Part shown: piece by piece, positions 39,304-47,267 of the stretch | How positions within the stretch are numbered: position 1 is the first letter of the stretch | Layout: each line of letters starts with the position of its first letter | Assembly (NCBI GenBank): GCA_020059605.1 | Contig: JAGVBT010000025.1 | Coordinates: 1 to 54,096, forward strand | Direction of reading: 5' to 3' | Source: Deltaproteobacteria bacterium | GTDB lineage: Bacteria; Desulfobacterota; BSN033; UBA1163 | DNA length: 54,096 nt | The notes under the pieces: generated by a model | Seen by the model: only the letters and a program-made list of their open reading frames with translations | What the model was told of the DNA's origin: nothing | Database searches by the model: none | Program-made: the position numbers and the translations under genes

Positions 39304-40626
39304 TCAATCAAAATATTCTTTGATCTCTTTGTAGCGGTTGGGATCCCGCAATCGCTCAAGGGCTTTGGCTTCGATCTGGCGGATCCTCTCCCGGCTGAGG
39401 CCGAATTGCCTTCCGATTTCTTCAAGGGTGCACTCTCCGTCTTCTCCGATTCCGAAACGGAGCCTGAGGATCTTTTCCTCTCTCTCCGAAAGCCCGGATA
39501 AGAGCTTTCCGATCTGGTGGACAAGATCTTTCTCCAGGAGAGAATCGGAAGGGGAGAGACTCTTTTCGTCGGGGATAAGGTCTTCGAGCGTGCTGTCCTC
39601 TTCGCCGATGGGCATATCGAGAGAGATCGGTTCCTCAATGAGGTTGAGGATCTTCTCCACGTCATTCAATGGAATCCCACTGTCCTTTGACAGCTCCTGG
39701 GAAGTAGGTTCCCGGCCCAGCCTCTTCACCTGGTCCTTGAAGGACTTCATCATCTTGCCTTTGATCTCAAAAAGGTAATTCGGAATGCGGATCGTCCTCG
39801 ACTTCTCCGCAAAAGCCCTCAGAATGGCGGCCCTGATCCACCAGGAGGCATAGGTGCTGAACTTATACCCCTTGGTGTAATCGAATTTAGCCATTGCCTG
39901 CATGAGACCAAGATTTCCTTCCTGGATGAGGTCGAGAAAAGAGAGTCCCCGGTTGGCGTACCGTTTTGCGATACTGACCACAAGGCGCAGATTGGCCTGG
40001 ATCAACGCATTCTTGGCCTGCTGGGTCTCGATGATGGCCCGCTGGTGCCGGTCTAACATCTCCTTGTATTTCCGGCTCTTCTCTCTCCTTTCGGAAGGAG
40101 TAAATCTCAATTTTTTCCCATTTTTGCCCTTGGTTTTCTGGCTCTGTCGGGAATTTCCGTTTACGCGCTTCTTTCCCCCCCGATAGACCGGAGATGAAGA
40201 AAGTTGCGCTTTCAGACGGCTGGTTTTCATCTCAAGGGTTCTTACCTGTTCCTCCCCTTGTTTGATCCTTCTTGCCAGGTCGACCTCTTGCTCCGGTGTA
40301 AGAAGAGAGATCTTTTCAAGACCCTTTAGATATTCGAGAGTGATATCATGAGGGAAGAAGTAGGGCTCATCCTGAAGGCCATGGTCGGATTGAATCTCCT
40401 CGGCTTCCTCAACCGCCGCCTCTTCTCCCGCCTGAAGCTCAAACTCCTCCAGCGCCGCCTCGTCCAATTCGCCCGCATTGTAAATCCCGGTGTCCATGGA
40501 AGGTACGGAAGCTGTTGTCTCATCGAGCATAGACGGAGACGATGTCTCCTCGGTTGTGAGCCTTACCGACAGGGTTAACTCTTCCCTTTTCTTACCGTTT
40601 ATCCTGCCCTGTTTCACTTTGATCAA
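39304..40626 (-). CDS. sigma-70 family RNA polymerase sigma factor
   Basis: A 440-residue sigma factor. Region 1.2 is ITLEYLKGLEKISLLTPEQE, region 2 NLRLVVSIAKRYANRGLSFL with YKFSTYASWWIRAAILRAF, and region 4 CTLEEIGRQFGLSRERIRQI. A basic stretch (about 140-180, RGGKKRVNGNSRQSQKTKGK) and an acidic N-terminus are not standard. Size and regions suggest a group 1 or group 2 (RpoD/RpoS-like) factor. It starts at TTG 40626 with AAAGGGG upstream, behind a leader of about 150 nt that has a strong promoter (40785-40813) and a terminator-like hairpin at 40644-40681. Confidence 0.9.
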   Translation of the reverse strand: MIKVKQGRINGKKREELTLSVRLTTEETSSPSMLDETTASVPSMDTGIYNAGELDEAALEEFELQAGEEAAVEEAEEIQSDHGLQDEPYFFPHDITLEYLKGLEKISLLTPEQEVDLARRIKQGEEQVRTLEMKTSRLKAQLSSSPVYRGGKKRVNGNSRQSQKTKGKNGKKLRFTPSERREKSRKYKEMLDRHQRAIIETQQAKNALIQANLRLVVSIAKRYANRGLSFLDLIQEGNLGLMQAMAKFDYTKGYKFSTYASWWIRAAILRAFAEKSRTIRIPNYLFEIKGKMMKSFKDQVKRLGREPTSQELSKDSGIPLNDVEKILNLIEEPISLDMPIGEEDSTLEDLIPDEKSLSPSDSLLEKDLVHQIGKLLSGLSEREEKILRLRFGIGEDGECTLEEIGRQFGLSRERIRQIEAKALERLRDPNRYKEIKEYFD

Positions 40627-40784
40627 ACCCCTTTCTTGTTATAATAAAAAACCCCTTCCATATGCATTTAATGGAAAGGGTGAACCACCCGCAAAACAAT
40701 AAACAAAGTTAAAAAATCTTATCTCGTTTAGGTCACTTCCTTTAATTAATTTCACCCAAAACAGGCGATTCACCCTTTTGTTTA
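40627..40784 (-). promoter_or_regulatory. putative transcription attenuator in the sigma-gene leader
   Basis: Read on the reverse strand, an 11-bp stem ACCCTTTCCAT / ATGGAAGGGGT (one G-U pair, loop 9 nt, 40651-40681) is followed by TTTTTT: an intrinsic terminator before the sigma start. Its 5' arm can instead pair in GGGTG-GTT-CACCC just upstream, or with AAAGGGTGAA at the expected transcript start (40769-40778). Mutually exclusive hairpins of this kind are the mark of attenuators and riboswitch-like leaders. Confidence 0.6.
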
Positions 40785-40813
40785 AATATATTCAAAACAA
40801 CCCCCTTTGTCAA
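40785..40813 (-). promoter_or_regulatory. strong sigma-70-type promoter of the sigma gene
   Basis: On the reverse strand: perfect -35 TTGACA (40813-40808), 17-bp spacer, -10 TATATT (40790-40785). Transcription would start near 40779, about 150 nt before the sigma start codon. Confidence 0.75.
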
Positions 40814-40974
40814 GCATTATTTAATTACAAAAATATTCAATCATATCATACTGTTAGCAAAATTTAACTGAAATTCCCAGATTTCATATGGGATTTGTTT
40901 GATTTTTTTCCCTAAAAAAAAGAGAAAGACTTACGAAATTCGACGAGCTCTGATTGGGCTAAATTCAACCCGGG

Positions 40975-41003
40975 TTGACTTTGTGAAAGCCTTCTTTTAT
41001 ATA
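40975..41003 (+). promoter_or_regulatory. putative promoter of the PHP gene
   Basis: TTGACT (40975-40980), 17-bp spacer, TATATA (40998-41003). The leader of about 85 nt can form a CTGGAA / TTCCAG stem (41013-41018 with 41060-41065). Confidence 0.65.
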
Positions 41004-41096
41004 AGGTTAAACCTGGAACGCGGGATCGCCCTCCCCGGTTTTTGAATGGGGGTCATAGTTTCCAGTGCCGGCCGGGTCGAAGAAAGAGAGATTTAA

Positions 41097-41960
41097 ATGG
41101 GACATGTTGATCTTCATCTCCATACCACCGCCTCAGACGGGGTCATGAGTCCCTCGGAGATTGTGAAGTATGCGAAAGCTAAAGGCCTTCAAGCCATATC
41201 CATTACCGATCATGACACCATTGGAGGCTTGGAAGAGGGTTTAGCCGAAGGCAGAAGAATTGGTTTTGAGGTGATCCCCGGCATCGAGATTAGCGCCGAG
41301 CATTCCCCCGGCTCCATGCATCTTCTCGGATATTTTATGGACATTCACCATCCCCGTCTCAAGGAGAGATTGGCGCATTTGCAGCAAGCAAGAGCGGAGA
41401 GGAATCCCAAAATGGTGGAAAAACTAAATCATTTGGGTGTTGACCTCACGTATGAAGAAGTGGTTAGGGCTTCCGGGGGGGGACAGGTAGGACGCCCCCA
41501 TTTTGCCCAAGTCCTTGTTGAAAAAAAGTATGCCCGAAATTTCCAGGATGCTTTCGAGCGGTATCTGAAGAAGGGGGCTCCTGCCTATGTCGATAAGTTC
41601 AGATATTCGCCCAGAGAAGCCATTCATTTTGTCAATGAAGCCGGGGGGGTTGTTGTGCTTGGGCACCCTAACACTCTGGGCCTGAGTGGGTCGAATGAAC
41701 TGGATAATCTCATTCTGAGCCTTCTCAAAGAGGGCCTGAAAGGAATCGAGGCTTTCTATCCGGAGCATTCCTCTTATGAAATTGTTTACTATAAGGCGCT
41801 GGCCGAAAGGTATGGTCTGGTCGTGACCGGGGGGACGGACTACCATGGAATTGAGAAAGAGAGTCTGGATATCGGAGTGGGAAGAGGTGATATGAAGCTT
41901 CCTTATTCGATCGTGGAAGCCCTCAAGGCGGTCAGGGATCAATCTTTCCAATCACATTGA
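41097..41960 (+). CDS. PHP-domain phosphoesterase
   Basis: A 287-residue PHP-domain protein: VDLHLHTTASDGVMSPSEIV, ISITDHDTIGGL, GIEISAEHSPGSMHLLGYF, GGVVVLGHPN and VTGGTDYHG provide the metal-binding His/Asp set. It resembles the TrpH/RNase AM group, phosphoesterases that act on 5'-ends of nucleic acids or on nucleotides, but precise activity is open. It has its own promoter (40975-41003) and no overlap with the sigma gene. Confidence 0.88.
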   Translation: MGHVDLHLHTTASDGVMSPSEIVKYAKAKGLQAISITDHDTIGGLEEGLAEGRRIGFEVIPGIEISAEHSPGSMHLLGYFMDIHHPRLKERLAHLQQARAERNPKMVEKLNHLGVDLTYEEVVRASGGGQVGRPHFAQVLVEKKYARNFQDAFERYLKKGAPAYVDKFRYSPREAIHFVNEAGGVVVLGHPNTLGLSGSNELDNLILSLLKEGLKGIEAFYPEHSSYEIVYYKALAERYGLVVTGGTDYHGIEKESLDIGVGRGDMKLPYSIVEALKAVRDQSFQSH

Positions 41961-41984
41961 TCAGGTTCTCAGGTTACGGTTACG

Positions 41985-42015
41985 AAGCCCCTGCCTACCG
42001 GCAGGCAGGCGTTTC
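41985..42015. repeat. REP-like palindrome
   Basis: CCTGCC-TACC-GGCAGG (41990-42005) extended by CAGGC. A short GC-rich hairpin of the REP type in the 180-bp gap after the PHP gene; the rest of the gap consists of GGTTACGGTTACG-like words and shows nothing else. Confidence 0.6.
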
Positions 42016-42145
42016 GGTTACCGGCAACGGTTACTTACAAAGAATTAAAAGACGACAACCGTAGGCTTTTACTGACGATACGGGCATCTTTACCCTTACC
42101 TTTGAACTTTAACGTTTTATTTTCTAAACAATATTGGGAGGAAAA

Positions 42146-42559
42146 GTGGTTGCCCTTTTATTGGCCATTACCGCTCTGTTATGGGGTGCGACGCCCATCC
42201 TTGAAAAGATGGGTCTGGCAAAAGTCGATCCCTTGATAGGCGTTACTGTTCGAAGCGCAATCGTGACCGCAGGGCTCTTCCTCCTCACCGTTATTCTGGG
42301 GAAGGGTAGGGACTTGGTTTCACTGGATGGAAAGAGCATTCTGCTCTTTGGTGCAAGTGGTATGATGGCAGGCCTTCTCGGGATGTGGACTTACTACATG
42401 GCACTCAAAATGGAAGCCACTTCGAAAATCGTCCCTATTGCGGCTTGTTATCCGCTGATCACCGCCCTTCTAAGCGTTCTGATCCTCAACGAAGGATTGA
42501 GCCTTCCGAGAGTGATCGGGACGGTCTTAATTGTGTCGGGAATCTGGCTGGTCAAGTAA
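42146..42559 (+). CDS. small EamA-type membrane transporter (single repeat)
   Basis: A 137-residue protein with four membrane helices (for example VVALLLAITALLWGATPILE, MMAGLLGMWTYYMALKME, VPIAACYPLITALLSVLIL). It is one EamA (DMT) repeat rather than the usual tandem of two, as in small SMR-like half-transporters that dimerise. GTG 42146 has GGAGG at 42137-42141. Substrate unknown. Words in the following gap may form hairpins. Confidence 0.85.
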   Translation: MVALLLAITALLWGATPILEKMGLAKVDPLIGVTVRSAIVTAGLFLLTVILGKGRDLVSLDGKSILLFGASGMMAGLLGMWTYYMALKMEATSKIVPIAACYPLITALLSVLILNEGLSLPRVIGTVLIVSGIWLVK

Positions 42560-42694
42560 AAAATACACTATTGGAATATTGGAATGAAGGGCAAATACTC
42601 ATAAATTATAAACATAAGATATATTCTTTTACGAACCGTTGCCCATTATTCCATTATTTCAGAATTCCATCATTCCATGAACACGGGGGCACAT
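42560..42694. repeat. intergenic inverted word-repeat (ATTGGAAT / ATTCCAT)
   Basis: TATTGGAATATTGGAATGAA near 42570 and ATTATTCCATTATTTCAGA near 42645-42665 are inverted relatives with AT-rich sequence between. No gene seen. Confidence 0.5.
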
Positions 42695-42799
42695 ATGAAA
42701 AAGAGAGGAAAGGCAAATCGGTTGAAGGCGGCATTGAAGAGAAAAAATGTGAAAAGTTCGTTGAGGAAATCGAAAGGTGAGAGAAAATTTCCCACCTGA
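42695..42799 (+). CDS. possible 34-aa highly basic peptide
   Basis: A short frame begins ATG 42695 and stops at 42797. About half of the 34 residues are Lys or Arg (MKKRGKANRLKAALKRKN...). It may be a small nucleic-acid-binding peptide; ribosome-binding sequence is weak (GGGGGC). Listed as a possibility only. Confidence 0.35.
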   Translation: MKKRGKANRLKAALKRKNVKSSLRKSKGERKFPT

Positions 42800-42834
42800 T
42801 TTTTTAACTTCTCTCCATCCAACCCTAATATAAC

Positions 42835-44130
42835 GTGACAAAGGTTACCCATCCCAGTTTGATCTTTTCCGATTCCGGCGGCAAGATCTTCGACCATCCC
42901 CGCCTGAGATTGGCAGGTCGATCCGGAGATCGATTTATTTTGCCCGATCCTTCTGAGATCGTTCCCCTTCCCGGGGGAAGTCAACTGTTTACCCTCCCCG
43001 GAAGGCTACCCGTTGGATGGGATGAGGAGGCAGGGGCTTTCAGCCCGATAAAAGAGACGAGGGTGGGAAAGACAAAGAGCCAATGGAACGCTGTTGCCGC
43101 CTTTCTTCCACCCGGATATATACGAACCCTCCTCCCGGCCACCCGGATCGGATCCAGATATCCGACTCTTCCTTTATGGGCATACAGTTCCGTCGGCTGG
43201 AGAAACGGAAAATTCTGGGCAACAGGTGTGCTCATCGACCCCAACCCGCACTGGCACCCCAAATATTTTGGGAATGACCGCCTTTTGAAGAGAAAGGTCG
43301 AAATGTTGCTCGGGAAGGAATCGAGCAACCGCCTTCTTCGACAACTGGCGAGATGCGCCCTGGAATATCATTGCTTTGCGGCAAAGAATCTATTTTTCAG
43401 GAGGTGGGAATGTCCCCTGCCCACGTCTCCCTCCTGCAATGCGGCCTGCATTGGCTGCATTTCGCTTCAGCCTTCGGAGTGCTGTCCGGCCTCCATGGAG
43501 AGGATCGCTTTTGTTCCCACATTGGATGAAATTGTGGGAGTCGCTTTGCCCCATCTGAAAGAAGCCGAGGATGCGATCGTCAGTTTCGGTCAGGGGTGCG
43601 AGGGAGAACCCTTGATGCAGGGACAACTTCTGGAAAGATCGATTCGAAAGCTCCGGGTAGAAACAAACCGGGGGACAATCAATCTCAATACGAATGGGAG
43701 TATCCCCCAACAGGTGGAAAGACTGTGCGAGGCAGGCCTCGATAGCATCCGCGTGACCCTCAACAGCCCGCATCCAAAATATTACAACCGTTACCACAAA
43801 CCGAAGGGGTATGTTTTTAGAGAGATTCTAAAATCACTGAGCATCGCAAAAGGGAAGGGAGTGTATACCTCCATCAATCTTCTCGTCTTCCCGGGGTTCA
43901 CCGACAGAGAGAGAGAAATTGAAGGACTGATCCAGTTGATTGGGAAGACGAACCTCGATCTCATTCAAATGCGAAATCTAAACATTGATCCTGACCTCTA
44001 CCTTCAGGAAATGGGAAAAGGGGAGGGGATAGGGATCTCCAGGATGATTGAGATGCTTAAGAGGGAATTTCCCCGTCTCCAATTCGGTTATTTCAACAGG
44101 GCCAAAGAGAGATTTTATTCCTATGGATAG
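42835..44130 (+). CDS. radical SAM protein
   Basis: A 431-residue protein with a CxxxCxxC iron-sulfur motif at C201, C205 and C208 (SCNAACIGC), preceded by another Cys at ECP. After it, EGEPLMQGQLLERSIRKLR and INLNTNGSIPQQVERLCEAG give the radical SAM barrel. The N-terminal 190 residues look like an all-beta domain without known motif. No reaction can be assigned. Its GTG start lies after a 34-aa basic frame, and its stop overlaps the azlC start by eight bases. Confidence 0.85.
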   Translation: MTKVTHPSLIFSDSGGKIFDHPRLRLAGRSGDRFILPDPSEIVPLPGGSQLFTLPGRLPVGWDEEAGAFSPIKETRVGKTKSQWNAVAAFLPPGYIRTLLPATRIGSRYPTLPLWAYSSVGWRNGKFWATGVLIDPNPHWHPKYFGNDRLLKRKVEMLLGKESSNRLLRQLARCALEYHCFAAKNLFFRRWECPLPTSPSCNAACIGCISLQPSECCPASMERIAFVPTLDEIVGVALPHLKEAEDAIVSFGQGCEGEPLMQGQLLERSIRKLRVETNRGTINLNTNGSIPQQVERLCEAGLDSIRVTLNSPHPKYYNRYHKPKGYVFREILKSLSIAKGKGVYTSINLLVFPGFTDREREIEGLIQLIGKTNLDLIQMRNLNIDPDLYLQEMGKGEGIGISRMIEMLKREFPRLQFGYFNRAKERFYSYG

Positions 44131-44803
44131 CCATCAATTCAGAAACGGGGTCCGGGCTGCCCTTCCTATCGTCTTTGGCTATCTTCCGGTGGGGATGGCT
44201 TTTGGCGTTTTAGCCAGGCAGGCCGGCCTCACGGCGACCGAGGTGGGATGGATGAGCCTTCTCGTCTATGCCGGAGCCAGTCAATTTCTTGCTGTTGAAA
44301 TGATTTTTAAAGGGGCGATATGGGTTCCGATTGTTATCGCCACCTTTTTTATCAACCTCCGTCACTTGCTGATGAGTTCAACCCTCTCACTCTATTTCAA
44401 CCGGAGTCGACTACGAACCCTTGGCCTTCTCGCCGCCCAGTTGACGGATGAATCCTTTGCCGTGGCGATGTCGAATACCTCGAGGATTGAAAACCGGCCC
44501 GGATATCTCTTCGGGCTTCAGATGACTTCTCATCTTGCATGGATCACGGGTTCGGTGGGAGGTGCCTTCTTCGGAGGGCTGATCGATCACCAATCGTATG
44601 GCATCCCTTTTGCTCTGCCGGCCCTTTTCATCTGCCTCCTTGTTTTTCAGATCCGGAAGGGCCACCACGTTTTCATCATGGTGGTCGCAGGGGTAGCTTC
44701 GCTCTTTTTCAGATGGGTATTTCCTGGAAACTGGTATATCATTCTGACCGCCCTTGTCGCATCGGGAGTAGGGATATATATCAGTTCAAAGTTGAAAGTT
44801 TGA
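44123..44803 (+). CDS. azlC: AzlC-family branched-chain amino acid exporter subunit
   Basis: A 226-residue AzlC: GVRAALPIVFGYLPVGMAFG, VYAGASQFLAVEM, FINLRHLLMSSTL, DESFAVAM. With AzlD it exports branched-chain amino acids. The start is inside the end of the radical SAM gene. Its last residues ISSKLKV and stop are supplied by an intergenic repeat of AAAGTTTGAAG words. Confidence 0.93.
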   Translation: MDSHQFRNGVRAALPIVFGYLPVGMAFGVLARQAGLTATEVGWMSLLVYAGASQFLAVEMIFKGAIWVPIVIATFFINLRHLLMSSTLSLYFNRSRLRTLGLLAAQLTDESFAVAMSNTSRIENRPGYLFGLQMTSHLAWITGSVGGAFFGGLIDHQSYGIPFALPALFICLLVFQIRKGHHVFIMVVAGVASLFFRWVFPGNWYIILTALVASGVGIYISSKLKV

Positions 44804-44834
44804 AGTTTAAAGTTGGAAAAAAGGATGACAAGAA

Positions 44835-45152
44835 ATGAGACCAGAAATTCTTATCCTCATCTTGGGAATGGCTCTGGTCACCTTCCTTCCCCGATTCATT
44901 CCGATGGCTCTGTTTAGTCGTTGGGTCATTCCGGGAAGGCTTAAAAGGGGGTTGGAATACTTTCCCATATCCATTTTAAGCGCCATTGTCTTTCCCATCC
45001 TTTTCTTCAACGGAGAAGGAAGAATGGAAATTCAATCCCCTTACCTTCTTTCCGCCATTCCTGTTTTTCTATTTGCCTGGAAAGTGAAGAGCCTCTGGGG
45101 ATCAGTCATCCTGGGCATGGGGGTTTACTGGGGATTAGGGTTCGTACTGTAG
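44835..45152 (+). CDS. azlD: AzlD-family branched-chain amino acid exporter subunit
   Basis: A 105-residue AzlD with four short hydrophobic segments (EILILILGMALVTFLPRFIP, RGLEYFPISILSAIVFPIL, YLLSAIPVFLFAWKVK). Forms the exporter with AzlC, whose gene ends 31 bp upstream. ATG 44835 is preceded by AAGGA. Confidence 0.9.
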   Translation: MRPEILILILGMALVTFLPRFIPMALFSRWVIPGRLKRGLEYFPISILSAIVFPILFFNGEGRMEIQSPYLLSAIPVFLFAWKVKSLWGSVILGMGVYWGLGFVL

Positions 45153-45213
45153 TGACAAGGTTGAAGCTTAAAATTAAAAACCTTAAACCTGAAACGGTCA
45201 ACCTGAAACAGAC

Positions 45214-45789
45214 TCATCGTTTCTCGGCGATCAAACTGGCGATCGCCTTCTTTCTTCCGCCTTCCTTAAAAACTCCTTCGCGGTAGAATAGGATCCGGAA
45301 GTCTTCAAAGAGTCGGAGCAGTTCGTTCGATTTTAAGAAGTATTTTGGATCTTTAGGGCCTTCGGCTCCGACGTTCTTCTGCTCAAGAGTATAGGTTTCA
45401 AAGATTACTCTGCCACCTTTTTTAAGCCCCTTTTTTATTTTCGGGATGAAACCTCTTCTGAGAAAGTAGAAGTTTGCGATGAGGTCATATTTCTCCTTTT
45501 CGATTTGATATGTGTTAAGGTCAGCGAAAGTGGTATTGATTTTTACTCCGATCTCTCTGGCCAATTTTTGAGCTTTCTTTAAGCCGACCCAGGATATATC
45601 CACTGCATCCACTTCAAATCCATGTTGTGCCAGAAAGATCGCATTTCTTCCTTCGCCTGCAGCAATATCGAGGGTTTTCCCTTTTTGGAGAAGGTGGATA
45701 TGCTTTTTCAAAAAAGGATTGGGTTCTTTGCCAAAGGCAAATCCTTTTCCCCTGAATCTTTCATCCCATCGCTTCTGATCTGATTTCAT
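45214..45789 (-). CDS. class I SAM-dependent methyltransferase, TehB-like
   Basis: A 191-residue methyltransferase: WDERFRGKGFAFGKEPNPFL start, LDIAAGEGRNAIFLAQHGFE (motif I), VDAVDISWVGLKKAQKLA, YDLIANFYFLRRGFIPK. It resembles the TehB/YeaR-like small methyltransferases acting on chalcogens or thiols. Reverse strand, convergent with azlD. Confidence 0.85.
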   Translation of the reverse strand: MKSDQKRWDERFRGKGFAFGKEPNPFLKKHIHLLQKGKTLDIAAGEGRNAIFLAQHGFEVDAVDISWVGLKKAQKLAREIGVKINTTFADLNTYQIEKEKYDLIANFYFLRRGFIPKIKKGLKKGGRVIFETYTLEQKNVGAEGPKDPKYFLKSNELLRLFEDFRILFYREGVFKEGGRKKAIASLIAEKR

Positions 45790-46164
45790 TCCCCACCCTC
45801 CTCAATCCACATTATCATTTGAATTTTTAGCAGTCAAATCCCATTGCCAATTTGGATTATCGATTATATTTGATACATGTGGGTCATAAAATAGACAATT
45901 TAGAAATCAGTTGAAATTATTATGGATTTAACGAATCTATTTCTGATCCCTGCTTATGTTTGTCAATTTTTTAAACAAAATATTGTTTTCCGGGAATAAA
46001 TTTTTGGAGAACGGATTTTTTTGCTTTTTTTTAATTAAAATTTCTATTATAATTCGAATAGTTAGTTTAACTAGTACATTAGTTTAATTAATACAGATGG
46101 TGAGAATTATGGTATGGATATTGCTGTTAAATTATAAAAATTTATAAAGGAGGTTGCCGGAAGA
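45790..46164. other. AT-rich intergenic region
   Basis: A 375-bp AT-rich gap between divergently oriented genes. A TATAAT box lies at 46048-46053 and two copies of TTAGTTTAA lie at 46062-46070 and 46079-46087, 17 bp apart; they could be regulator sites for the lipoprotein gene. I see no gene or RNA. Confidence 0.4.
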
Positions 46165-46803
46165 ATGAAAAGAAAACTGTTTTTAATTTTTGTTTTGATT
46201 TTTACCCTGTCAGGATGCGCCGGGATTCCGGTTCGTGAACCCGTAAAGGAGGATCTCGCCCTTCCTATCGGGAAGATTGAAGGGAATCAGTTTACAGGCG
46301 TCCGGTTCCCGTTTAAGGTTTCAGCCCCGTCTCACTGGAAGATGGCCGCAGAGTATCCGGAGTTTATGCTGGGGCTGGGCTATGAAAAGGAGGGATTGGA
46401 GGAATCGGAAGTGTTTGTCTTCAATCCTTCGACCCAATCGAATATCCAGTTCGATTTGACTCCGGCCGGCAGGTATTCGAAATTCAGCCAGGAATTTATC
46501 GAGAGATTAACAACAGCGGCGACAGGAAGTTTTAAACAGGAACTCGAAGAGGAGCATGGAAAAGGAATCGAGGTGACCGTCGGGCCGACAGAGCCGATCA
46601 CTCTAAAGGGAGTTCAGTTTGCGGCGAAAAAATATGCGACTTATACCGTCAAAGGCTTGAAAAGAGAGCAGGGATGGATCTACGGATTTACGGAGCCTTA
46701 TCAACTCTTCATCCTCTATGTCATCTTAGATAAGGAGGGGAGCAAGGACCGGGAGGATATGAAGAGGATTTTAGATTCGTTTGAAGTCTTTTCGAAAAAA
46801 TAG
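46165..46803 (+). CDS. putative lipoprotein of unknown function
   Basis: A 212-residue protein with a lipoprotein signal (KRKLFLIFVLIFTLSGCAG, Cys at about 18-19) and a soluble beta-rich part containing FPFKVSAPSHWKMAAEYPEF and FVFNPSTQSNIQFDLTP. I know this layout from many uncharacterised Desulfobacterota lipoproteins but cannot assign a function. ATG 46165 follows AAAGGAGG. Its own promoter is likely in the AT-rich gap upstream. Confidence 0.82.
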   Translation: MKRKLFLIFVLIFTLSGCAGIPVREPVKEDLALPIGKIEGNQFTGVRFPFKVSAPSHWKMAAEYPEFMLGLGYEKEGLEESEVFVFNPSTQSNIQFDLTPAGRYSKFSQEFIERLTTAATGSFKQELEEEHGKGIEVTVGPTEPITLKGVQFAAKKYATYTVKGLKREQGWIYGFTEPYQLFILYVILDKEGSKDREDMKRILDSFEVFSKK

Positions 46804-46866
46804 TTCACCTTCCCCTCTTTTATAGCCGGGGGAAAGAAACAGGAGAATAAGAAAGGAGAATGAATC

Positions 46867-47118
46867 ATGGCAACAAAATCGGACGCAAAGGTTTATAAAT
46901 GTAAGTCGTGTGGCATGGTTACCACTGAAAAGGGGCATCTCTGCAGCCCTCGGGAGGTTAAGAAAGCCTACACCTGTGATTACTGTGGGATCACGGTGAG
47001 CAATCCGAGGCATGTCTGCAAACCGAAGGTGGCGAAATTAAATTATGTCTGTGATTCATGCGGCCGGGTAGCCGTGGCTCAAAGGGAACTGTGCAATCCT
47101 GTTAAGATTAAAAAGTAG
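46867..47118 (+). CDS. triple zinc-knuckle protein
   Basis: An 83-residue protein with three tandem CxxC units: YKCKSCGMVTTEKGHLC, YTCDYCGITVSNPRHVC and YVCDSCGRVAVAQRELC. The first two show C-x2-C-x8-H-x-C; in the third the His is replaced by Glu. Each probably binds zinc. Function unknown; such proteins may act in RNA or protein handling. It is strongly expressed-looking (ribosome-binding site GAAAGGAG) and followed by a clear terminator. Confidence 0.8.
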   Translation: MATKSDAKVYKCKSCGMVTTEKGHLCSPREVKKAYTCDYCGITVSNPRHVCKPKVAKLNYVCDSCGRVAVAQRELCNPVKIKK

Positions 47119-47158
47119 AATCGATTGCGTCCCCAGAGGGATCTTCAAGATTCTTTGG

Positions 47159-47194
47159 TCCCATCAACCCTATTGGGTTTGATGGGTTTTTTTT
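47159..47194 (+). terminator. intrinsic terminator after the zinc-knuckle gene
   Basis: CCCATCAACCC-TATT-GGGTTTGATGGG stem (one bulged base) followed by TTTTTTTT. A textbook Rho-independent terminator, isolating the lipoprotein/zinc-knuckle transcript from the flavodiiron gene. Confidence 0.9.
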
Positions 47195-47267
47195 AGAGGT
47201 CGGTTGATTTTTAAAGGGGAATTCTTTATGGTTAAAAAAAAGACTTACAGAGATAAGGGGGGTAAAG

